Shown here piece after piece: positions 1 through 7,007 of a stretch of DNA of 38,875 nucleotides. The DNA is from an uncultured Bacteroidales bacterium (GTDB lineage Bacteria; Bacteroidota; Bacteroidia; Bacteroidales; UBA3663), in assembly GCA_905235375.1 (NCBI GenBank), contig CAJOLH010000036.1, forward strand, positions 1 to 38,875, written 5' to 3'. Numbering within the stretch: position 1 is the stretch's first letter; the number at the start of each line of letters is the position of its first letter. Made by a program: the position numbers and the translations under genes. The notes below the pieces were generated by a model that was not told where the DNA came from, ran no database searches, and worked only from the letters and a program-made list of their open reading frames with translations.

Positions 1-430
1 GAATGCTTCCTCACTTTGCGCAAGCATCGTGACAGCCGACAGCGTACGCGATGCTACACGATGGAGTACTCTCACGCCCGACAGAGTGCGTGATGCTACA
101 GGATGGAATACTCCGACGCCCGACATAGTACCCAATGCTACGGGATGACGTACTCCATCGCCCGACAGAGTGCCTGCTACAACTGCGGAAATACGCTATC
201 GCCCGATATAGTACTTCCGCAATTTGCGCAAATACCATGACGCCCGACAGAATACCCGATGCTACGGAATGACGTACTCCATCGCCCGACAGAGTACCCG
301 ATACGATAGGATGCAATACTCTCACGGCCATCAGAATACTTGCTCCTACAGGATGGAATACTCTGACGGCCATGAGAATACTTGCCACGATGGAAGAAGC
401 ACTCTAACGGCCGACATAGTATTGATGCTT
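1..430. repeat. Degenerate 42-bp tandem repeat array (left edge)
   Basis: About ten imperfect units of 40-43 bp run head to tail, each with a core like CGCCCGACAGAGTRC followed by TGCTACAGGATGGA. Many units can fold into a short hairpin, for example ACTCT pairing with AGAGT around CACGCCCGAC. Because 42 is divisible by three, frames stay open through the array and give 14-residue repeats on both strands, but these have stops, no credible start and no known domain, so I treat the stretch as non-coding. The array is cut by the window edge. A related array sits at the other end. Bases 431-530 are AT-rich with no gene visible. Confidence 0.85.
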
Positions 431-562
431 GTTTTGAGCCGAAAACCAGCCAAAATATTTAATTTATTTAATCTTTAATTATTTAATTGAATAAATAAAC
501 AAATAGAAAAAACTTCATAAAAACCACCATTTGTCGTTATATTTCGTTAAATGCCCACTGCA

Positions 563-597
563 TTTGCTTCATTTTATTCCGATAATCAGTATATTTG
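563..597 (+). promoter_or_regulatory. Possible Bacteroidetes promoter of the TlpA-like gene
   Basis: A -7 box TATATTTG lies at 590-597 and a TTTG at 563-566. The spacer of 23 bp is longer than the usual 19-21, so the -33 assignment is tentative. Transcription would start near 603, which supports the translation start at 621 and argues against the upstream TTG at 531. Confidence 0.5.
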
Positions 598-620
598 CGC
601 CATTAAATCACATAACGGAT

Positions 621-1724
621 ATGAAAATGAGCAAAACCATCATCACCCTCCTGCTTGCCCTTATAGCCATAGCGAGTGAAGGACAAGTCCGCTACCGACT
701 GGAAGGAACGGTGGGCGATTCGACGATGAACACAAAACTGCTGTTGAATCAATGGATGTCGGATATGCGCATGGTCAACTCCACCATCGATACCGTGGAG
801 GTTGTCCAGGGGAAACTGATGCCCATAGAAGGAACGCTTGACGAAGCAGCAGCTTTCAATCTGAGATCAATCACAGAAAAGGGCACGATGCCAGAAATAA
901 TGTCGCCCTGTTTTTTCCTGGAAAATGGAACGACGCACCTCTATATGGATCTGCAAAGTCTCGCTCAGGATGAAGACTCCATCAGATTCCTGAATCATCC
1001 CTCAGGCACTCCTCTCAACGAGGATTTTGGCACTTTTCAAGACGCATTTTCCCCCTTGCTATATGGTGATTCCATCGAACAACAACGTCTCGACAACCTG
1101 ATGCGGAGCGAACTGAATTGCCATAACGACGATGTTTTGGGAATGGTTGAACTGGCGATGGTCCTTGGCCGCACTCCAGTGCAGACTGCGACATGGCTCG
1201 ACCTGATGAGTCCGCGAATCAAGGCGGGTGACGTTTGGAACCAGATGAAACTTACCCTCAGCTCCATGGGCATCCGCAAGGAGCCGGTCGAAGCCTTTTT
1301 CAGTCCGAATGTGGGCGAGAAATTTGTGGACTTCGCTGTAGAATATGACGGAAAGACCACACGTCTCAGCGACTACGTGGGTCGAGGTCAGTATGTGCTC
1401 GTCGATTTCTGGGCTTCGTGGTGCGGTCCCTGCCGCATGGAGATTCCCAACCTCATCGCAGCCTACAACAAGTACAAAGACCGCGGCCTTCAGGTGGTCG
1501 GCATTGCTGCATGGGACGAACCTAAAGCCACGTTAAGAGCCATCGAAGAAGAACATATCCCTTACCCGCAAATCATCAACTCGCAGGAGATTGCCACCGA
1601 TGCATACTATATCCGCGGCATCCCCCACATCATCCTCTTCGCACCCGATGGCACCATCCTTGCCCGCAACCTTCGTGGTGAAGAAATAGACCAGAAACTT
1701 ACAGAAATCTTCAAAATCAAATAG
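621..1724 (+). CDS. TlpA/ResA-like thioredoxin-fold exported protein
   Basis: This is a 367-residue exported oxidoreductase. It opens with a signal peptide (MKMSKTIITLLLALIAIAS). An N-terminal beta-rich half, with a pattern like the DUF4369 domain that often precedes Bacteroidetes thioredoxins, is followed by a C-terminal TlpA/AhpC-TSA domain. The redox motif WCGPC is at residues 267-271 (Cys268 and Cys271), and the cis-Pro region is seen in GIPHIILF near the end. Such proteins reduce or exchange disulfides in the periplasm; the substrate is unknown. The start at 621 was chosen because it begins the signal peptide and lies just after a likely promoter; an upstream TTG at 531 would bury the signal. 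The next gene begins 3 bp after the stop and has almost the same leader, so the two are probably co-transcribed. Confidence 0.88.
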   Translation: MKMSKTIITLLLALIAIASEGQVRYRLEGTVGDSTMNTKLLLNQWMSDMRMVNSTIDTVEVVQGKLMPIEGTLDEAAAFNLRSITEKGTMPEIMSPCFFLENGTTHLYMDLQSLAQDEDSIRFLNHPSGTPLNEDFGTFQDAFSPLLYGDSIEQQRLDNLMRSELNCHNDDVLGMVELAMVLGRTPVQTATWLDLMSPRIKAGDVWNQMKLTLSSMGIRKEPVEAFFSPNVGEKFVDFAVEYDGKTTRLSDYVGRGQYVLVDFWASWCGPCRMEIPNLIAAYNKYKDRGLQVVGIAAWDEPKATLRAIEEEHIPYPQIINSQEIATDAYYIRGIPHIILFAPDGTILARNLRGEEIDQKLTEIFKIK

Positions 1725-1727
1725 AAT

Positions 1728-2330
1728 ATGAGCAAACAGACCATCATCACCCTCCTGCTTGCCCTTGTCGCAATGGCGGGGTTTAGTCAGGAACTGAAAA
1801 TGAACGAGCCAACGATCAATGACTATATCCCATTGCTGAATGCAAAGGGATATAAGGCTTATAGCTTTGATGTCAGTGCGATAAAAGACAGGAATCTGAC
1901 TGTAAACTTCAGGGAATTTGTGAATGGGAAAGAGGTTGAAGATTCTCCGCGCCTTCTGATGCCTTATACCTTTGAGGCAAAAGGCGACAAACTGATCTTC
2001 GGGTTCCTTCCCTCAGAGACAGATTCATTAGCCCAATTCTGCTTCAGCTTGGAGAACACGCTTTCGTTCTCTACCTCTCTAAAACTCAAGCAAATCTACT
2101 GGGAGAGTGAGGACAAATACATTTACTCATATATCTCGAAACCCTTTGAACTCACAACGCCCTTGGAGAAGGAAACCTTCATTCCACTGGTGTGCTATTG
2201 CTCATTCTGGTATGATGCAGAGTACAAGGTGACGCGTTGCTGCGGAGAGGACATCATCAAGCCCGACCTTTCGTCGGACATCATGAAATACGTTCCCCAT
2301 TACTACGTACTCGGAATAAAAATCTATTAG
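1728..2330 (+). CDS. Small exported protein of unknown function
   Basis: The gene encodes 200 residues beginning with a signal peptide (MSKQTIITLLLALVAMAGFS). I do not recognise a family. The mature part is mixed alpha/beta with many aromatic residues and a late Cys-Cys pair (TRCCGEDI). Its leader is nearly identical at the DNA level to that of the TlpA-like gene just upstream (27 identical bases at 636-662 and 1740-1766), so one leader was probably copied from the other. The TAG stop at 2328-2330 is followed in the same frame by 23 sense codons with a protein-like composition (ending SKYVNTLS) and then TAA at 2400-2402. The TAG may therefore be a recent nonsense mutation that shortened the protein. 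It sits 3 bp after the upstream gene and probably shares its transcript. Confidence 0.75.
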   Translation: MSKQTIITLLLALVAMAGFSQELKMNEPTINDYIPLLNAKGYKAYSFDVSAIKDRNLTVNFREFVNGKEVEDSPRLLMPYTFEAKGDKLIFGFLPSETDSLAQFCFSLENTLSFSTSLKLKQIYWESEDKYIYSYISKPFELTTPLEKETFIPLVCYCSFWYDAEYKVTRCCGEDIIKPDLSSDIMKYVPHYYVLGIKIY

Positions 2331-2465
2331 AACCTGAATACATTCAAGGACGCAGAACTGTGTGGAGAACTCCAAAGCAAATACGTCAATACGCTATCAT
2401 AACAAAAAATATGTATGATGGTGCAGTCTTTTCCTTTAACTTAGGACTTAATAGGTAGAGACGTT

Positions 2466-4148
2466 ATGCTAACGATGGAGATAAAAAGACTGATAGAACG
2501 ATGCAGACAAGGGGATGCAGAAGCCCTTGGAGAACTGTACAAGGCATACGCCCCACAGATGCGGGGCGTATGTCGTCGTTATTTCCACGACGAGCAGATG
2601 GTGGAGGATGTATTGCACGATGCTTTTATTATCATTTTCACATCGTTTGACAAACTGCGCGATGAGCTACGGACTGAGGCTTGGATGATGGCAATCACGA
2701 GGAATGTGGCATCAAAATGCAAGGAACATCTTGAGGCATTGCCTACAGTTTCGCTTGACGAGACAATCGAAGCAGAACAGATTGCAACAGATGATGAAGA
2801 GAAGGATGTGAGAGGTGTTCCATTAAGTGAGGTCATCAAGATGATTGACAGACTCCCTGAAGGCTATGGAAAAGTGTTCCGCTTATCGGTATTGGAAGGG
2901 ATGTCGCACAAGGAGATTGCTGACATGCTGGGCATCGAACCGCATTCGTCATCCTCGCAACTGGCAAGAGCAAAGAAGATGCTCCGCAAGATGATGCGGC
3001 AGTATTCTGCTGTATTATTCCTGATACTTGCTTCCCTTTTGTTCTTCCCTCTTAGGAAAGGAGAAAAAGTCGTCAAGGAGGAGATTCCTGTTGTAGTGAA
3101 GCAGCAAGAGGAATCGAAAGAATTGCCTATAGAAAGAAAGCAAGATCCGTTGGACGACCATTCGTCCGTCCAGCGAGTTTCAATCTTTGAAGTAGTTGAT
3201 ACTCTGCAGTCAATAATCGCCCAGACTACAGATTCCATTCCACAGGACACCTTGTCCGACATAATGGTTCAAGAGCTGATTATCACTGACTCTTTAGCGA
3301 CAGACAAGTCGAAGACATTGCACAAGGAAAAGCTGCCATATTCCGATAATTTCAACCTTTACCCCAGAGGGTCGAGAAACCGGAAAGACTGGCACATCGC
3401 CCTGGCCTACGCAGGAAGTCCTCAGAACGACAGAATGCGTACAGATAACTATATGACAATGCCTTCATTCTCCAGCAGTAACACACGTTCGGCGAAACTC
3501 TACAATTGGGGAGACTATATGGAATATGCGATGGCGAATGCTCCAATGATGGACTCTGTGAGTGCATCGAATATGACACGCATTGCTATCATCAACTCCA
3601 ATAATCCGTTAGAACCGCTTTTCGAGACCAAACATCACGAGCGTCCCCTGACAATCTGGCTTTCGCTGAGCCGTCAAATCAGTAATCGGTGGTCACTTGT
3701 CACAGGGCTCAACTATACCCATATGAAGTCCACCTTCGAAAGTGGCAATGAAAACACGTCGATTCATCGCACCCAGCGACTCCAATACATCGGCATCCCT
3801 CTGAAGTTCGGGTATAGGATGGCTGGTGACAATCGATGGAGTCTATACACTACTGGCGGCATACAACTTGACATTCCTGTCAGAGCACGAATCTCCACGC
3901 GATATATCTACAACGGCTCCTACGACCCACTCAAAGAATCTCCCGACATCACAACTCGCATCCGCGCGCCGTGGCAATGGTCTGTCAGCACAGGCATCGG
4001 TGCACGATATCAGATTGTGCCTCATCTGAACCTCTATCTGGAGCCGAGTATGAACTACTACATTCCCTCCTCAAACGCTATCGAAACTTATCGCACAGCA
4101 CATCCGTTGCAATTCTCTTTGCCCATAGGCATCAGATTATCGTGGTAG
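2466..4148 (+). CDS. ECF sigma factor fused to a TM helix and an outer-membrane beta-barrel
   Basis: This 560-residue open frame has three parts. Residues 5-90 form sigma region 2 (EDVLHDAFIIIFTSFDKL at 47-64). Residues 120-178 form sigma region 4 with its helix-turn-helix (SHKEIADMLGIEPHSSSSQL). A single membrane helix follows at about 180-197 (YSAVLFLILASLLFFPL), with a basic residue cluster after it, then a charged Ser/Thr/Asp-rich linker to about residue 305. Residues 308-560 are an outer-membrane beta-barrel of the PorT/OmpA-like type (TQRLQYIGIPLKFGYRM at 436-452) and end in a C-terminal Trp. Sigma and barrel genes are usually separate in this phylum, the barrel protein carrying a cytoplasmic anti-sigma domain; here that domain is missing and sigma runs straight into the helix. 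My inference is a one-piece trans-envelope regulator, tethered or released by proteolysis. The start at 2466 (MLTMEIK) or 2475 are both possible. A lipoprotein gene follows 67 bp downstream. Confidence 0.85.
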   Translation: MLTMEIKRLIERCRQGDAEALGELYKAYAPQMRGVCRRYFHDEQMVEDVLHDAFIIIFTSFDKLRDELRTEAWMMAITRNVASKCKEHLEALPTVSLDETIEAEQIATDDEEKDVRGVPLSEVIKMIDRLPEGYGKVFRLSVLEGMSHKEIADMLGIEPHSSSSQLARAKKMLRKMMRQYSAVLFLILASLLFFPLRKGEKVVKEEIPVVVKQQEESKELPIERKQDPLDDHSSVQRVSIFEVVDTLQSIIAQTTDSIPQDTLSDIMVQELIITDSLATDKSKTLHKEKLPYSDNFNLYPRGSRNRKDWHIALAYAGSPQNDRMRTDNYMTMPSFSSSNTRSAKLYNWGDYMEYAMANAPMMDSVSASNMTRIAIINSNNPLEPLFETKHHERPLTIWLSLSRQISNRWSLVTGLNYTHMKSTFESGNENTSIHRTQRLQYIGIPLKFGYRMAGDNRWSLYTTGGIQLDIPVRARISTRYIYNGSYDPLKESPDITTRIRAPWQWSVSTGIGARYQIVPHLNLYLEPSMNYYIPSSNAIETYRTAHPLQFSLPIGIRLSW

Positions 4149-4215
4149 CTATGCAGCCTTTGGACTGTTCAACAGACTATATTATTAGAAAGACCTATTT
4201 ACTACACGAAAGAAT

Positions 4216-4767
4216 ATGAAACATCAAACACCCTTTGCCTGGATGATGGCGATAGCCATAGCCAGCATGACTATGACTGCTTGCAGCAGAGATAACAACG
4301 AGACCGAGATGCCTTTCAGTCCCGATTTAGTAGAAAACAGCACGCTCTATGCTTGTGTCGTTGGACAATCTGAGACACGATCATATGTAGAAGACTCTAT
4401 TGTGCTTTTCACAGAAAATGACATCGAATGGTTTAACGTCACTACACGCGAAATCAAGTTCCGCGAAATGCAAGAACCGCTATACCAGCGCTTACAACCT
4501 TTCCACGAAATAAAGTTCTATTTAGGCAACAATGCCATATTCGTAGTTAGCAGTTTCGTAGGAGATTGGGATAGTAGAGTGTTCACAGACCTTGTCTTGC
4601 ATTATGATGTGATTTCCGACCCCAACCAGGGCCATTATTATCTTCACGATTGCTATCCTTCTCAGTTCATCGACACTGATGAAGTGAAGGCGAATATCAT
4701 CAAGAATGCTAATCAATGGGAATTGTTCACTTACTATTTGAAAAGCAAGGGAAAACTGAAAAAATAA
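4216..4767 (+). CDS. Lipoprotein of unknown function
   Basis: The gene encodes 183 residues. The N-terminus is a lipoprotein signal with a lipobox ending TMTAC, giving Cys23 as the lipidated residue, followed by acidic and Asn residues (SRDNNETE), as in surface-exposed Bacteroidetes lipoproteins. The rest is mixed alpha/beta with no domain I recognise; the tail is lysine-rich (SKGKLKK). It lies 67 bp after the sigma-barrel fusion in the same direction and before a hairpin with a T-run, so the two probably share a transcript. That makes it a candidate partner or ligand of the barrel, but this is only positional inference. Confidence 0.75.
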   Translation: MKHQTPFAWMMAIAIASMTMTACSRDNNETEMPFSPDLVENSTLYACVVGQSETRSYVEDSIVLFTENDIEWFNVTTREIKFREMQEPLYQRLQPFHEIKFYLGNNAIFVVSSFVGDWDSRVFTDLVLHYDVISDPNQGHYYLHDCYPSQFIDTDEVKANIIKNANQWELFTYYLKSKGKLKK

Positions 4768-4786
4768 TTACTATCTCAATGCAGTC

Positions 4787-4834
4787 AATGGTTGCAGTTT
4801 CATACTATATAAGTAGAATCTGCAACCATTTTTT
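4787..4834 (+). terminator. Intrinsic terminator or attenuator abutting the next start codon
   Basis: An 11-bp perfect stem (AATGGTTGCAG at 4787-4797 with CTGCAACCATT at 4820-4830) encloses a 22-nt loop and runs into six Ts at 4829-4834. The ATG of the radical SAM gene starts at the very next base. It can end transcription from the sigma-barrel/lipoprotein unit, or act as a conditional stop for the radical SAM pair. Confidence 0.8.
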
Positions 4835-5890
4835 ATGTACTCCATTTTTGATTATGCCTACAATGGCTTCCTCTATTTGAACAACATCCTACGACCACAC
4901 CACAAGCGCTTGTCGCAATTGATGATCTACTCGACAACAGCTTGCCAATCGGCCTGCAAACACTGCAATATCTGGCAAAAGCCCGTGCAGCATCTGTCAC
5001 TTCAGGACATCAAGCAAATCATGCAAAGCCGATGTGTTACCAAGCAAACGACTGTAGGTCTGGAAGGAGGTGAATTCATCCTTCACTCTCAAGCTTCGGA
5101 AATCATGGCCTGGTTTCGCGAGCATCATCCGAACTACACATTGCTTTCCAATTGTCTCGCACCAAGTCGTGTCATAGATTCAGTCCGTCTCTATCACCCC
5201 AGGCATTTGTACATTTCGCTCGATGGAGGTCGTGAGACTTACCGACGTATGCGAGGGCGCGATGGTTATGAACGCGTGATTCAGGTTGTGGAGACACTGA
5301 AGGACGAAGTGCCTCTGTCATTGATGTTTTGCCTTTCACCATGGAACTCATTCGACGATATGGCTTTTGTCATTGATGTAGCCAATCATTATAATGTAGA
5401 TGTTCGTATCGGCATCTATGGAACAATGGCATTCTTCGACACGACGAGCGATTTGCTGACAGTATCAGATTATGTAAATAAGATTCCACCGAGCTTACGT
5501 CAGACACAAGAAAACTTCGACTTCGTGGCTCTTTACGATCAATGGCGTAATGGCAAACTACGATTGCGATGTCAGAGCATCATGAGTGGTCTAGTCATTC
5601 ATAGCAATGGGGATGTGCCACTTTGCCAGAACCTGGATGTCATGTTGGGCAATATCCATCGTCAATCGCTCGACGAAATCTTCAACAGCTATCAGTCATG
5701 TCAAACACAGTGCCAATATTCCAAGAACTGCAACGGCTGCTGGATAAACTTCCATCGCAAATACGACATTATCCTACTTCGCAATTTGGAGCGACTGCTG
5801 CCTAAACATTTCATCGAAAAATTCTACGGGTCGTATCAGTGGAGTGATGACTCTCGCATAACTTATCACAAATTCTTTAATGAATTATGA
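4835..5890 (+). CDS. Radical SAM protein with SPASM-like C-terminal cluster domain
   Basis: The protein has 351 residues. The radical SAM motif CxxxCxxC is C37-QSA-C41-KH-C44, followed by the GGE motif in GLEGGEFIL and a TIM-barrel-like pattern. The C-terminal part carries a Cys-rich SPASM-like region (CQNLDV, then CQTQCQYSKNCNGCW), which in this family binds additional Fe-S clusters. SPASM enzymes modify peptides, proteins or sugars with S-adenosylmethionine as radical source; the substrate here cannot be read from sequence, and no obvious small precursor peptide is seen. The start codon directly follows the T-run of a hairpin, so either a promoter lies in or near the hairpin or expression depends on read-through. 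The stop overlaps the next start by 4 bp (ATGA), which suggests translational coupling with the oxidoreductase. Confidence 0.9.
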   Translation: MYSIFDYAYNGFLYLNNILRPHHKRLSQLMIYSTTACQSACKHCNIWQKPVQHLSLQDIKQIMQSRCVTKQTTVGLEGGEFILHSQASEIMAWFREHHPNYTLLSNCLAPSRVIDSVRLYHPRHLYISLDGGRETYRRMRGRDGYERVIQVVETLKDEVPLSLMFCLSPWNSFDDMAFVIDVANHYNVDVRIGIYGTMAFFDTTSDLLTVSDYVNKIPPSLRQTQENFDFVALYDQWRNGKLRLRCQSIMSGLVIHSNGDVPLCQNLDVMLGNIHRQSLDEIFNSYQSCQTQCQYSKNCNGCWINFHRKYDIILLRNLERLLPKHFIEKFYGSYQWSDDSRITYHKFFNEL

Positions 5891-6939
5891 TGCAACAATT
5901 GATAAATCGATACAAGCGTTTCCAAACGAAACGTCATATCTCCCAAGTTTACCAGTATTCATACGCTTTTGTGGGCATGGGGCAACACTCACTGACCAAT
6001 CTTTATCCTGTGCTTCATTACCTTGGTGTTCCATTGAAATATATCTGTGTTACATCGAAGCAGAAAGCAAAGCTGATAGAAAGAAAATACCCTCATATAT
6101 TAGCAACAACTTCGATCGATGATATCCTCGATGACGATACTGTCAAGGGAATCTTTGTTTCCGCTTCACCCGAAGCTCATTTTTCCATAGCCTCGCGCAT
6201 TCTACAAACAGGAAAATCATTGTTCATCGAGAAACCTCCCTGCCAAACACTCAATCAACTCGATACACTTATAAACCTCCAAAACCTTTATGGTTCACCC
6301 ATCGCTATGGTTGGATTACAGAAACAATACGCACCAGCTATTCAAATTCTTCGGAAACGTTTAGGAAAGGAACAACTTATAAATTACGATCTCCATTATT
6401 TGACAGGAGCATACCCCGAGGGTAATGTCCTCCTTGACTTATTTATTCATCCAATTGCCCTCGTTTGCAGTCTTTTTGGCAAACCGGAAATCCTCGCCTG
6501 TCAACCCTTAACACGATCTTCTTATCTTCTCATGCTACGTCATCCACACATCGTCGGCACTCTTGAACTTTCAACTGCCTATTCTTGGACTGACGCTGAA
6601 GAATCTCTCAAAGTCTGTACAAAAAGTGGTATCTACCATCTTTCCCAGATGGAAGAACTTACCTTCGTTGCACATTCTTCTACCATCTTCGGCCTTCCCA
6701 TTGAGAAAGTCCGCTCACGGAACAAGACTATTGAATATCTCTCCTACCGTAACACCTTTACTCCTACGCTTCCAAACAATCAAATCTATTCACAAGGATA
6801 CTTCAATGAACTGCAGGATTTCGTCGATGCTGTAGAAAGTCGCAATGATAGTGTTGATTCTTCGCTTCAATCATTAATAGACATTTATGTTTTAATTGAA
6901 AACATAAAGACAGCAGATAAACTTATCCTTAAAAAATAA
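5887..6939 (+). CDS. Gfo/Idh/MocA-family oxidoreductase
   Basis: The protein has 350 residues. An N-terminal Rossmann fold shows the dinucleotide-binding segment FVGMGQHS (G30, G32), and the family motif EKPPC is at residues 115-119, where the Lys is usually catalytic. The C-terminal alpha/beta domain (PEGNVLLDLFIHPIALV and onward) matches the family fold, with the usual His in the DLFIHP segment. Members oxidise or reduce sugars, inositols or related alcohols with NAD(P). An extra 24 residues precede the Rossmann strand. The gene overlaps the radical SAM gene by 4 bp, so both probably act in one small pathway, perhaps on a sugar or a modified peptide. The gene looks AT-richer than those after 7000. 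Nothing resembling a terminator is evident in the 68 bp before the convergent gene. Confidence 0.88.
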   Translation: MMQQLINRYKRFQTKRHISQVYQYSYAFVGMGQHSLTNLYPVLHYLGVPLKYICVTSKQKAKLIERKYPHILATTSIDDILDDDTVKGIFVSASPEAHFSIASRILQTGKSLFIEKPPCQTLNQLDTLINLQNLYGSPIAMVGLQKQYAPAIQILRKRLGKEQLINYDLHYLTGAYPEGNVLLDLFIHPIALVCSLFGKPEILACQPLTRSSYLLMLRHPHIVGTLELSTAYSWTDAEESLKVCTKSGIYHLSQMEELTFVAHSSTIFGLPIEKVRSRNKTIEYLSYRNTFTPTLPNNQIYSQGYFNELQDFVDAVESRNDSVDSSLQSLIDIYVLIENIKTADKLILKK

Positions 6940-7007
6940 TCTATTTCAAAGATAATCCCATAAGAATTCTATTCTTAATTTGTATAAGTATTAGTTTCTA
7001 TATGATT

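Noticed and set aside
224..478. 84-codon frame with 14-residue repeats in the left array
   Set aside because: The repeat length is a multiple of three, so open frames are expected. It starts at TTG and runs into AT-rich DNA without a known domain.
2237..2458. 73-codon frame overlapping the end of the small exported protein
   Set aside because: Its sequence is a frame-shifted reading of the upstream gene, and the in-frame continuation past 2330 explains the composition better.
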